Shown here: positions 1 through 6,516 of the stretch, one piece after another
Layout of the letters: every line of letters begins with the position of its first letter
Numbering within the stretch: position 1 is the first letter of the stretch
Origin: Ferruginibacter sp.
Lineage (GTDB): Bacteria > Bacteroidota > Bacteroidia > Chitinophagales > Chitinophagaceae
Direction: 5' to 3'
Assembly: GCA_025357775.1 (NCBI GenBank)
Contig: JANXOQ010000330.1
Location: 1-7,097 of the forward strand
DNA: 7,097 nt
Notes under the pieces: model-generated
What the model saw: only the letters and a program-made list of their open reading frames with translations
What the model was told of the DNA's origin: nothing
The model's database searches: none
Position numbers and translations under genes: made by a program

Positions 1-29
1 TTTTTGCACAGTATAAAATTACAGACTGA
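1..29 (+). CDS. 3' end of an upstream gene, translationally coupled to the protease
   Basis: Reading from base 3, an open frame encodes the last eight residues FAQYKITD and ends at TGA (27-29). The A of this stop is the first base of the ATG of the next gene, a one-base overlap typical of translational coupling. Too little remains to identify the product. By analogy with Bacteroidetes sigma/anti-sigma pairs, and because the next protein has an anti-sigma-like N-terminus, an ECF-type sigma factor is a reasonable guess, but nothing in these few residues proves it. Confidence 0.4.
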
Positions 30-1150
30 TGGAAGATACTTTACTTGTAGACGCTACGGAAAGATTTGCAAAAGGAGAAATGAGCGCCGAAGAAAAAATT
101 TATTTTGAGGAATTAAGAAAAAATAATCCAGAACTAGATCAAGCTGTGGTGGAACAAATCTTTTTCTTGAACCAATTAGATAAATATAGCAGTACAAAGA
201 ATTTTAAAACTTTGTTAGCAGATGTAGAAGGTAAATTGGTAAACGAAAAATTTATTAGCCGTAATGCTCCTCAAAGGGAGGGCAAAATTATTAAATTGTG
301 GCACAGATACAAAAAAGATATTGCTGTTGCTGCATCCATTGCTGGTATTGTATCTTTATTTATAACTACAGCAGTATCTACTGTTACTACTAGTAATACT
401 AATATAGAGCCACTTGTAAAAAAAATAGATGCAGCAGAGGCTAGAACAAAAAATTTAGAGAAAACGATTAATAAATTGCAAGTAGGTGCTATTGCTGCTA
501 CAGTTGCTCCTACAGCCTCTAAAGTAGACACTCGTTTTAGAGCAACTGGTTTTATGATAGATGCTGCTAATAATTATATTGTAACCAATGCACACGTTAT
601 AAAAGAGGCATCTCATACACTTATTGTAGAGAATATTAAGGGAGTACAATATTATGCGAAGTCAGTTTATATAAATGCAGAGCAAGATTTAGCTATTATA
701 AAAATTACTGATTCCGCCTTTAAATCTTTGCCTTTATTGCCCTATAATATTAGAAAAACAGATGCTGATTTAGGAGAGCAAATATTTTTTATGGGTTACC
801 CCAAAGCCGAAATTGTGTACGGCGAAGGCTATGTAAGTGCAAAAAATGGTCATGATATGAACCCTGTATTTTGCCAATTGAGTACTTCTGCTAATGAGGG
901 CAATAGTGGCTCACCCGTTATTACGAAAAATGGAGAATTGGTAGGTATTGTAACTAGCTCTGAAAAAAATGCAAATGGTGTTGTGTATGCAATTAAGTCT
1001 AGCAATATTTTTACTGCTATAAACGAAGTGAAAAAACAAAACGGAGATGAAAAAATAAAAATCTCATCATTTCCTACCCTTAAAGGATTAGATAGAGTGA
1101 GCCAGATTAAAAAAATGGAAGGGTATGTGTTTATGATTAAAGGCAACTAA
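29..1150 (+). CDS. Membrane-anchored trypsin-like serine protease with anti-sigma-like N-terminus
   Basis: A 373-residue protein. Residues 1-75 are acidic and helical with an EEKIYFEELRKNNPEL stretch (21-36), resembling the cytoplasmic N-termini of Bacteroidetes anti-sigma factors. A basic patch (86-96) precedes a single membrane helix (about 97-118), so the rest should be periplasmic. Residues 125-151 look like a short coiled coil. A Ser/Ala/Thr linker leads to a chymotrypsin-fold protease domain of the HtrA/S1C kind: TNAHV (His189), EQDLAIIKI (Asp220) and GNSGSP (Ser293) supply a complete catalytic triad. No PDZ domain follows; the C-terminus is only a short tail (about 335-373). The ATG start overlaps the preceding stop, which supports it. 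Likely role: envelope protease in stress response or signalling. The protease assignment is firm; the anti-sigma function is inference. Confidence 0.88.
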   Translation: MEDTLLVDATERFAKGEMSAEEKIYFEELRKNNPELDQAVVEQIFFLNQLDKYSSTKNFKTLLADVEGKLVNEKFISRNAPQREGKIIKLWHRYKKDIAVAASIAGIVSLFITTAVSTVTTSNTNIEPLVKKIDAAEARTKNLEKTINKLQVGAIAATVAPTASKVDTRFRATGFMIDAANNYIVTNAHVIKEASHTLIVENIKGVQYYAKSVYINAEQDLAIIKITDSAFKSLPLLPYNIRKTDADLGEQIFFMGYPKAEIVYGEGYVSAKNGHDMNPVFCQLSTSANEGNSGSPVITKNGELVGIVTSSEKNANGVVYAIKSSNIFTAINEVKKQNGDEKIKISSFPTLKGLDRVSQIKKMEGYVFMIKGN

Positions 1151-1171
1151 TTGTTACTGAATAGTAAAAAT

Positions 1172-1203
1172 AAAAAGCGTTTATATATTATGTTTGCTTT
1201 TTT
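1172..1203 (+). terminator. Possible weak terminator after the protease gene
   Basis: AAAAAGC (1172-1178) and GCTTTTT (1196-1202) can pair across a 17-base AT-rich loop, and the right arm ends in a six-T run. The position, 22 bases after the stop of the protease gene, fits a terminator. The stem is short and the loop long, so it is only a candidate. Confidence 0.25.
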
Positions 1204-1263
1204 GTATGAACTCGCCTGTAGAAAATACATTTCTTTGTTTGCAAAAATCAAATATCTATAACT

Positions 1264-1281
1264 AATTGCCTAAGGCAAATT
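1264..1281 (-). terminator. Small hairpin downstream of the nucleotidyltransferase gene
   Basis: TTGCC (1266-1270) and GGCAA (1274-1278) form a perfect five-pair stem with a TAA loop. Allowing one bulged A, the stem extends to AATTGCC/GGCAATT. It lies about 30 bases past the stop of the minus-strand gene. There is no good T-run on the minus strand, so it may be an RNA-stabilising hairpin instead of an intrinsic terminator. Confidence 0.25.
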
Positions 1282-1309
1282 ATCTATTATATTCTCTAAA
1301 GATAAATAG

Positions 1310-2206
1310 TTACCACAACGCTGGAGGATATTCTCCATTTGCAATAAGTTTATTTAAACTTGCTCTCACTCCCTCTGCATCTTCTTTATAAGTAACACCA
1401 AACCATTGGGAGGTTGTGCCTATTACTTCTATTTGACCTTCAAACTCCTTTATAAAATGGTCTGCTATTATTGGAATAAAAAATTCAGACTTTAAATTTT
1501 CGAAATTGTTTTCTGGAAATTCTTTAAATAGAATATTAGCAAGATTAAAAATAGATGGATGAAAACACCAAAAATTCATAGATACATTTGTTGCGTTGGG
1601 CAATTGTGTAAACGCATCGTTTTCTTCATAAATAATTGTAGATTCTTTTTTATAAATTTTTGTGCGTTCTTTAATATTGGTAAGCATATTATTTGCATCT
1701 ACTTCACACACACCACGGCTTACGGTACCATGCTCACTAAGGGTATTGGCAAGTTTGTATCCAATAATTGCATTTACTTTTTGAGTACACTTATGCAATA
1801 AAAAATCTGCTGCTTTGTTAAACGCATCTTGGCCATAAAAATCATCTGCATTTATTACAGCAAAAGGCTCTTTTACCGTATCTTTTGCACAAAGCATAGC
1901 ATGTCCTGTGCCCCAAGGTTTTGTTCTACTTGCGGGTAAATATGCTTCATTTACAAAGCTATTTCTTTCTTGAAAAACGTAATCAACAGCTATTTTTCCT
2001 TTTAGTTTTGACCAAAAAGCTGCTTTAAAATTATCTTCAAAATCTTTTCTAATAATAAAAACAACTTTGCCAAAGCCAGCTTTTATGGCACTATAAATTG
2101 AGTAGTCCATTATCGTTTCTCCATCTGGCCCAAAGCCTTCGGTTTGTTTCATACTACCATAGCGGCTAGCCATACCAGCGGCTAATATTAGGAGTGTAGG
2201 TTTCAA
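1310..2206 (-). CDS. Sugar-phosphate-type nucleotidyltransferase (NTP_transferase fold)
   Basis: A 298-residue cytoplasmic enzyme of the GT-A-like nucleotidyltransferase fold. The N-terminal signature LAAGMASRYGSMKQ (8-21) is a variant of the glycine-rich NTP-binding loop of sugar-1-phosphate nucleotidylyltransferases, ending in the usual basic residue. KPWGTGHAM (96-104) fits the nucleotide-base contact, and INADDFYG (118-125) carries the metal-binding aspartates. Family members transfer NMP from NTP to a phosphorylated sugar or similar acceptor, but the acceptor cannot be read here. The only start that keeps the whole signature is TTG at 2206-2204: the first in-frame ATG (Met12) lies inside the loop, and an in-frame TAA sits six codons upstream of the TTG. 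It stands alone on the minus strand, without the phosphotransferase gene sometimes found beside such proteins. Confidence 0.85.
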   Translation of the reverse strand: MKPTLLILAAGMASRYGSMKQTEGFGPDGETIMDYSIYSAIKAGFGKVVFIIRKDFEDNFKAAFWSKLKGKIAVDYVFQERNSFVNEAYLPASRTKPWGTGHAMLCAKDTVKEPFAVINADDFYGQDAFNKAADFLLHKCTQKVNAIIGYKLANTLSEHGTVSRGVCEVDANNMLTNIKERTKIYKKESTIIYEENDAFTQLPNATNVSMNFWCFHPSIFNLANILFKEFPENNFENLKSEFFIPIIADHFIKEFEGQIEVIGTTSQWFGVTYKEDAEGVRASLNKLIANGEYPPALW

Positions 2207-2207
2207 T

Positions 2208-2223
2208 GTTAAATTGTTAAATT
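2208..2223. repeat. Two-copy 8-bp tandem repeat GTTAAATT at the nucleotidyltransferase start
   Basis: GTTAAATT occurs twice back to back (2208-2215 and 2216-2223), directly upstream of the TTG start codon on the minus strand. It lies in the leader region where ribosomes would load, so copy-number change would alter the leader length. Confidence 0.5.
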
Positions 2224-2359
2224 AAAAATTTTTATTCACTAAAATATTTAAAGCTTTATCGTAAATTTGAATATTTACAAAATTTGCTCCCTTAACAAAA
2301 ATAAATGAATTGCACCAAACTAAAAATTGGTTTGTATAAATAAAATATTGCTATTATAA

Positions 2360-3265
2360 ATGATAATGCCCATTTCAAATATTTCATTACAAAAAATAGA
2401 AAGTAATTTATTAACACAAAAAAAAATTAATCTAGCTATTTTAAGGTTGGATAAAATACATGAACATGTATCAGGTAATAAACTATTTAAACTACATTAT
2501 TATGTTGAAGAATGTTTACAAAGTAATCATAAAACAGTGCTCACTTTTGGTGGGGCATACTCCAACCATTTGGTAGCAACAGCATTTTTGTGTAACAAAA
2601 AAAATATAAAAAGTATTGGTATTGTAAGAGGGGAGGAGCCTGCACAATTATCGCATACTTTGCAAAAGTGTAAGGCACTTGGCATGATATTACAATTTAT
2701 AAGTAGAGAACAATATAAAAAAATAAGTAATGATGAAGAATATTTATTATTAAAAAAAATGTATGGAAATTGCTCTATTGTGCCAGAAGGAGGCTACGGA
2801 TATCTTGGTGCAAAAGGAGCATCGCTAATAATGGATATTTTAAAAAGTAAAAATCCTTCACACGTTTGCACATGCGTAGGCACAGCTACTACACTTGCAG
2901 GTTTGTGTATGAATAAAGTAGCTAGCGAAAAAATTATTGCAATACCTGTTATAAAAAATATGAAGGATATTTTTACTAGAATTGAAGCACTTACTCAGCT
3001 TAACGTAGAGAAAGATTTAATTGTTTTTAACGACTATCATTTTGGTGGGTATGCAAAGCATAATGCAGAGTTAATAACTTTTATGAACAAATTTTATGTA
3101 GACTGTAATGTGCCTACAGACATCGTTTATACTGCTAAAATGATGTATGGCATAATGGATAAAATTGCAAATAATTATTTTGAAAAAGGAAGTAAAATTG
3201 TCTGTATACACACAGGTGGTTTGCAAGGAAATTATTCATTACCTGATGGTACACTGGTGTTTTAG
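2360..3265 (+). CDS. PLP-dependent enzyme, ACC deaminase/D-cysteine desulfhydrase family
   Basis: A 301-residue cytoplasmic protein of the tryptophan-synthase-beta (fold type II) PLP group. SGNKLFKLHY (38-47) matches the GNKxRKLEY motif, making Lys44 the expected Schiff-base lysine. FGGAYSNH (63-70) is the substrate loop with Ser68. PEGGYGYLGAKG (142-153), VGTATTLAG (173-181, the phosphate-cradling glycine/threonine loop), VYTAKMMYG (256-264) and HTGG (284-287) follow in the order normal for the family. The protein is slightly shorter than typical members of about 330 residues. Known relatives deaminate 1-aminocyclopropane-1-carboxylate or release sulfide and pyruvate from D-cysteine; the motifs alone do not choose, and many Bacteroidetes members are uncharacterised. 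ATG at 2366 is an alternative start two codons later. Transcribed divergently from the nucleotidyltransferase. Confidence 0.85.
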   Translation: MIMPISNISLQKIESNLLTQKKINLAILRLDKIHEHVSGNKLFKLHYYVEECLQSNHKTVLTFGGAYSNHLVATAFLCNKKNIKSIGIVRGEEPAQLSHTLQKCKALGMILQFISREQYKKISNDEEYLLLKKMYGNCSIVPEGGYGYLGAKGASLIMDILKSKNPSHVCTCVGTATTLAGLCMNKVASEKIIAIPVIKNMKDIFTRIEALTQLNVEKDLIVFNDYHFGGYAKHNAELITFMNKFYVDCNVPTDIVYTAKMMYGIMDKIANNYFEKGSKIVCIHTGGLQGNYSLPDGTLVF

Positions 3266-3288
3266 TAATTTTAACAGAAAAAATTACT
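3264..3288 (+). terminator. AT-rich stem-loop at the end of the PLP enzyme gene
   Basis: AGTAATTTT (3264-3272) and AAAATTACT (3280-3288) form a perfect nine-pair stem with the seven-base loop AACAGAA. It begins in the stop codon and is followed by TTCGTTTTA. Position and symmetry suggest a terminator, though the stem has only two G-C pairs. Confidence 0.4.
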
Positions 3289-3291
3289 TCG

Positions 3292-3325
3292 TTTTATATA
3301 TAATATTAATTACACTTTATATTTG
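3292..3325 (+). promoter_or_regulatory. Bacteroidetes-type promoter for the secreted protein gene
   Basis: TATATTTG (3318-3325) matches the Bacteroidetes -7 consensus TAnnTTTG exactly. The upstream part is weak: only a T-rich stretch around 3292-3295 at a suitable distance. Transcription would start near 3332, leaving a leader of about 14 bases before the ATG at 3346. Such boxes occur by chance in AT-rich DNA, but the position here is apt. Confidence 0.4.
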
Positions 3326-3345
3326 TAATTATATCCTTTATAACT

Positions 3346-4044
3346 ATGAAAAGAAAGATTTTTATGTATGTTTTGTGCATACTATCGTTAAATAACTTAA
3401 TAGCACAGCAAAAAACGATACCAACCATTTATGTAAAAAATATTAATAATAAAATATTAATAAGCTGGATACAAAATTTTACTAAACCAATCATTACATT
3501 AAATATTCAACGCTCTTCTGATAGTTTGAGAAATTATAAAACAATAGGCAGTGTGCTAAGCCCTCAAAGCAAAGAAAATGGCTATGCAGATTTGACGCCA
3601 CCAAATTTCAAAATGTATTATCGTGTATTTGTAGCGTTTGATAACGGTACATATTTGTTTAGTAGTATTACAAGGCCCACAAGAGATAGTGTTACAAAAG
3701 CAGATTTACAAGATAAATATCCATGGCTTACTGGTAAAGATACTGGGATTATAGAACCACCAGGAAAGCCCCTTTTTAATTATCCAAGTAGTAATATTTT
3801 TACTTCAAAAGATAATACTGTAATACTGCATTTGAATGATGCAGCTACAAAAAAATATTCTGTTAAGTTTTATGATGCCAAAGAGACTTTACTTTTTGAA
3901 CTTAAAAAAATAAAAGAAGATTACTTAATATTAGAAAAAGTAAATTTTAAACACACAGGCTGGTTTAGGTTTGAGCTATACGAAAATGGAGAGTTGCTAG
4001 AAGATAATAAATTTTTAATACAAAAAGATGGAAAAAAGTTGTAA
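3346..4044 (+). CDS. Secreted two-domain beta-rich protein of unknown function
   Basis: A 232-residue protein that I cannot name. Residues 1-20 form a signal peptide: basic KRK, a hydrophobic core, then LIA before QQ, so cleavage near residue 20 is likely. Residues 25-108 have alternating strand patterns (ILISWIQNF, TLNIQRSSDS, YYRVFVAF, GTYLFSS) that resemble a fibronectin-III-like fold describing 'rows' of beta strands. A Pro/Gly-rich linker (about 125-150) leads to a second beta-rich domain (about 151-226: TVILHL, YSVKFYD, WFRFELYENGELLEDNKFLI) that could be a beta-sandwich. There is no cysteine in the mature part, no lipobox and no clear type IX sorting tail. No enzymatic motif is visible. 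It has its own probable promoter and converges on lipB. Similar secreted proteins seem restricted to related Bacteroidetes, but this is from memory. Confidence 0.75.
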   Translation: MKRKIFMYVLCILSLNNLIAQQKTIPTIYVKNINNKILISWIQNFTKPIITLNIQRSSDSLRNYKTIGSVLSPQSKENGYADLTPPNFKMYYRVFVAFDNGTYLFSSITRPTRDSVTKADLQDKYPWLTGKDTGIIEPPGKPLFNYPSSNIFTSKDNTVILHLNDAATKKYSVKFYDAKETLLFELKKIKEDYLILEKVNFKHTGWFRFELYENGELLEDNKFLIQKDGKKL

Positions 4045-4077
4045 TAAAAATTATGAAAATGAGGGTAATTATTTTAG

Positions 4078-4099
4078 AAAAGTTGTCAACAGCTTTTTT
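4078..4099. terminator. Shared (bidirectional) intrinsic terminator between convergent genes
   Basis: AAAAGTTG (4078-4085) pairs with CAGCTTTT (4090-4097) through eight pairs including one wobble, around the tetraloop TCAA. On the plus strand the right arm runs into six Ts, a classical intrinsic terminator for the gene ending at 4044. On the minus strand the hairpin is followed by TTTTCTAAAA, a weaker T tract, and it overlaps the last base pairs of the lipB stop codon. One structure therefore probably serves both convergent genes. Confidence 0.6.
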
Positions 4100-4820
4100 A
4101 TTTCAATATTTCTTTTCTTAAATATTCAACTTCAAACTTCTTCGCAAAATTATTTTTAATACTTATTTTTACTTCCTCATAATTTACTTTTTTGCCCAAT
4201 TCTTTTTCTATAGAAGTCACCTGTTTATTTGCAATCCCACATGGAATGATATTGTTAAAATAACTAAGGTCAGTATTTACATTTAATGCAAAGCCATGCA
4301 TGGTTATCCATCTACTACAACGTACGCCTATAGCACATATTTTGCGTTCTTTACCTTGCACATCTGCTTCTATCCATACACCAGTTTCGCCAATACTTCT
4401 ACCTGCTTCAATACCATATTCTGCTAATGTCATTATTATTACTTCTTCTATATTTCTAAGATATTTACCAATATCTGTATAAAACTTTTCTAGGTCAATA
4501 ATTGGGTAGCCAACTATTTGTTGCAGTCCATGAAAAGTAATATCGCCGCCTCTATTTGTTTTAAAAAATTCAATATTATTTTTTACCATTTCATCTTCGC
4601 TCATAAGCACATTTTTCATTTCACCGCTTTTGCCTAGTGTATATACAGGTGTATGTTCACAAAGCAAAAAATAATTGGTTGTATCTAAAGTAGCAGCCAA
4701 TGTTTCGTCATTTCTTATGGCAGATTTTATAGCTACATTTTCCTTCAATAACTTTTCTTGATAGTCCCATGCAGTTTTATAATCAATTATTCCTAAATCT
4801 TTAAATATAACTGGCTGCAT
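4098..4820 (-). CDS. lipB: Octanoyl-[acyl-carrier-protein]:protein N-octanoyltransferase LipB
   Basis: LipB moves octanoyl groups from acyl carrier protein to lipoyl-domain lysines of the 2-oxoacid dehydrogenases and the glycine cleavage H protein, the first step of lipoate assembly. The product is 240 residues from ATG 4820. RGGDITFHG (90-98) is the family signature; RKICAIGV carries the catalytic lysine (Lys160) and IIPCGI the catalytic cysteine (Cys194); MHGFALNVNTDL (174-185) also matches. The usual HGPGQ continuation of the signature reads HGLQQ here. A TTG codon at 4847 would add nine residues, but family proteins begin near QPVIFKDLG, and 4847 lies at the expected transcription start, so the ATG is preferred. 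The lipA gene for lipoyl synthase is not in the window. Confidence 0.93.
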   Translation of the reverse strand: MQPVIFKDLGIIDYKTAWDYQEKLLKENVAIKSAIRNDETLAATLDTTNYFLLCEHTPVYTLGKSGEMKNVLMSEDEMVKNNIEFFKTNRGGDITFHGLQQIVGYPIIDLEKFYTDIGKYLRNIEEVIIMTLAEYGIEAGRSIGETGVWIEADVQGKERKICAIGVRCSRWITMHGFALNVNTDLSYFNNIIPCGIANKQVTSIEKELGKKVNYEEVKISIKNNFAKKFEVEYLRKEILK

Positions 4821-4854
4821 ACTGTAGTTAAATGTTTTACTTTGCAAAGATAGA

Positions 4855-4890
4855 CAAAGTTAAAAGTTGGAGGTTTAAGGTTTAACAAAA
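4855..4890 (-). promoter_or_regulatory. Candidate lipB promoter
   Basis: On the minus strand TAACTTTG (4862-4855) fits the -7 consensus TAnnTTTG, and TTTTG (4890-4886) fits the -33 element, with a spacer of 23 bases. Transcription would begin near 4848, giving a leader of about 28 bases before the ATG at 4820. The spacer is at the long end of the usual range. Confidence 0.4.
4872..4885. repeat. Two-copy 7-bp tandem repeat GGTTTAA in the lipB/rluD intergenic region
   Basis: GGTTTAA occurs twice in tandem (4872-4878, 4879-4885), preceded by the related AGTTAAAAGTTGGA. The repeat fills most of the spacer of the candidate lipB promoter. Loose heptamer repeats of this flavour are common between Bacteroidetes genes. 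Confidence 0.5.
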
Positions 4891-4941
4891 CGCTCAACAT
4901 TTTAAACAAAACTTAGTCTTTCCACTTTGAATAAAATTATT

Positions 4942-5991
4942 ATGGACGAAAATATAATCGAAGACAGCAACGAATCGGAAGACTTGTACGAAAAGCATGT
5001 AATTATTATTGACAAAGGGCAAGAAGCCATGCGCATAGATAAATTTCTTATGCAACGCATTGAGGGCGCCACTCGTAGTAAAATACAGCAAGCCATAGAA
5101 AATGAAATGGTGTTGGTAAATGATAAGCCAATCAAAAAAAATTACAACACACGTGCTTACGATAAAATCGTTGTGTACGATAGTAACTCACCAGAGTCGT
5201 CAGAAATAGTACCTCAAAATATACCTCTGAATATAGTGTATGAAGATGTAGATTTAATGATAATAAATAAACCTGTGGGTATGGTGGTGCATCCTGGCAG
5301 TGGCAATCCAGATAATACGTTGATAAATGCAGTAGCTTGGCATTTAAAAGAAAATTGCCCAGAAATAGATGAAAAAGAACTCACTCGTTTTGGGTTAGTA
5401 CATCGCATAGATAAAAATACCAGCGGTTTAATCGTTATTGCAAAAAAGCAAAAAGTAATGAGCGATTTAGCCAAACAATTTTTCAACCATACGGTGCATC
5501 GTCGCTACAATGCAGTAGTGTGGGGCAATTTTGATGTACAAGAAGGTACAATTATTGGTAATATAGGAAGAAGCCAAACACAAAGAAAATTATTTACTGT
5601 TTTTCCGGAAGGTGATTTTGGTAAAGAAGCCATTACACATTACAAAGTATTGGAGAATTTTAATTATGTATCGCTAATAGAATGTAGGCTAGAGACGGGT
5701 CGCACGCATCAAATACGTGTACACATGAAGTACAAAGGGCATCCATTGTTTAACGATGATTTTTATGGTGGCGAAAAAATTGTAAAGGGAACTATTTATA
5801 CAAAATACAAACAGTTTGTAGATAATTGTTTTGCGCTATGCCCCCGCCAAGCCTTGCATGCAAAGGAGTTGGGCTTTGTGCACCCTACTACTGGTGAGCA
5901 AATGATGTTTGCAAGTGAGCTACCAGAAGACATGACTTTGCTCATAGAAAAATGGAGAAAGTATAGTACATTTAAAAATGAAGTAGAGTAG
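4942..5991 (+). CDS. rluD: RluA-family 23S rRNA pseudouridine synthase (RluD type)
   Basis: Converts specific uridines of 23S rRNA to pseudouridine; RluD of E. coli acts on helix 69 (U1911, U1915, U1917). The 349-residue product has an S4 RNA-binding domain at about 29-78 (MRIDKFLMQRIEGATRSKIQ through KIVVYD), then the synthase domain. INKPVGMVVHPG (108-119) and GLVHRIDKNTSGLIVIAK (151-168) are diagnostic, with Asp157 as the catalytic aspartate. ETGRTHQIRVHM (251-262) and RQALHAKELGFVHP (302-315) are the later conserved motifs. The order S4 then catalytic domain and the length fit RluD better than RluA or RluC, but target sites cannot be read from sequence. A TTG at 4927 gives five extra residues; ATG 4942 is preferred. 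An acidic N-terminal stretch (2-17) precedes the S4 domain. Divergent from lipB. Confidence 0.9.
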   Translation: MDENIIEDSNESEDLYEKHVIIIDKGQEAMRIDKFLMQRIEGATRSKIQQAIENEMVLVNDKPIKKNYNTRAYDKIVVYDSNSPESSEIVPQNIPLNIVYEDVDLMIINKPVGMVVHPGSGNPDNTLINAVAWHLKENCPEIDEKELTRFGLVHRIDKNTSGLIVIAKKQKVMSDLAKQFFNHTVHRRYNAVVWGNFDVQEGTIIGNIGRSQTQRKLFTVFPEGDFGKEAITHYKVLENFNYVSLIECRLETGRTHQIRVHMKYKGHPLFNDDFYGGEKIVKGTIYTKYKQFVDNCFALCPRQALHAKELGFVHPTTGEQMMFASELPEDMTLLIEKWRKYSTFKNEVE

Positions 5992-6080
5992 ATGCAACAG
6001 TGTTAATTAGCAAATTTGCAAATGTGAATACGATTGCACAATAAATTTATTTCATAAAATCTATTTTGATAGTGAAGTAT

Positions 6081-6119
6081 ATCGCCTTGATTGAGCTTCG
6101 GTGGCGTCGCACATTTCAT
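6081..6119. other. GC-richer islet of unknown nature downstream of rluD
   Basis: About 39 bases from ATCGCC to TTTCAT are near 50% GC, inside flanks that are mostly A and T. CGCC (6083-6086) and GGCG (6103-6106) can pair, enclosing a 16-base segment. No tRNA or known riboswitch is recognised. The only frames across it are short minus-strand ORFs starting at 6119 and 6114. It may be a dispersed intergenic repeat, a small structured RNA, or a scrap of transferred DNA. The rest of 5992-6181 shows only a GCAAATTTGC palindrome (6010-6019) and AT-rich DNA. Confidence 0.3.
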
Positions 6120-6181
6120 CTTCAGTTAACTATTTAGCTTTTATTATGCAATAGACTTACAAAAAGATTAAAAAATAAAAA

Positions 6182-6431
6182 TTAAAAAAGATACTAATTT
6201 TAATAGCGATATTATTTTTAGCCAAAATAATATTTGCACAAACAGCCATCAACCATTACCCAATGATTGAAGGAATGGTAAAAGAAATTACCCAAATTCT
6301 TTGTGAAGCTATACACAAACGATGGTAAACTTTGGTACTAAAAATAGTTTGAGCACACATCCAATAGCATGCGAGGAATAGGTGCAGCAAGTCTTTATGT
6401 ACTTGCAAAGTTTATTGAATTTGCAAAATCA
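6182..6431 (+). pseudogene. Decayed N-terminal remnant of a secreted M28-family peptidase
   Basis: Three plus-strand frames, joined in order, read like the first part of a Bacteroidetes M28 zinc exopeptidase. The first (6182-6325) gives a signal peptide, KKILILIAILFLAKIIFAQ, then MIEGMVKEITQ, but has no start codon: TTA stands where ATG is expected. The second (about 6307-6378) gives SYTQTMVNFGTKNSLSTHP, matching the FGTRHTLS region, and ends at TAG 6379. The third (about 6369-6431) gives RGIGAASLYVLAKFIEFAKS, matching the RGIGAARxxVxxKFxEFAK region. Both frame changes fit loss of a single base. The metal-binding part of the enzyme is absent, so no activity is possible. The family name comes from remembered family motifs; the frameshifts and missing start are seen directly. 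Confidence 0.65.
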
Positions 6432-6516
6432 ACTTACGTAATAGTTACCGCAAACATTAGCAGGTTACAAAAAAATATGGCAATAATGAACTTAACCTTA
6501 AAATTTGAACTTTTTT

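Noticed and set aside
1189..1196. TATGTTTG, a perfect match to the -7 promoter consensus
   Set aside because: No plus-strand gene follows for more than 1.1 kb; the box is expected by chance in AT-rich DNA and lies in a probable terminator.
2262..2303. TAAATTTG (plus, 2262-2269) and TATTTTTG (minus, 2303-2296) as divergent promoters
   Set aside because: Both match the -7 consensus but neither has a -33 element at a suitable distance, so they were not listed as promoters.
4927..4941. TTG at 4927 as rluD start
   Set aside because: An ATG five codons later gives the normal acidic N-terminus before the S4 domain.
5999..6119. Minus-strand ORF of 38 codons across the GC-rich islet, starting at 6119
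   Set aside because: Very short, no recognised family, no ribosome site, and its coding look comes only from the GC-rich block.
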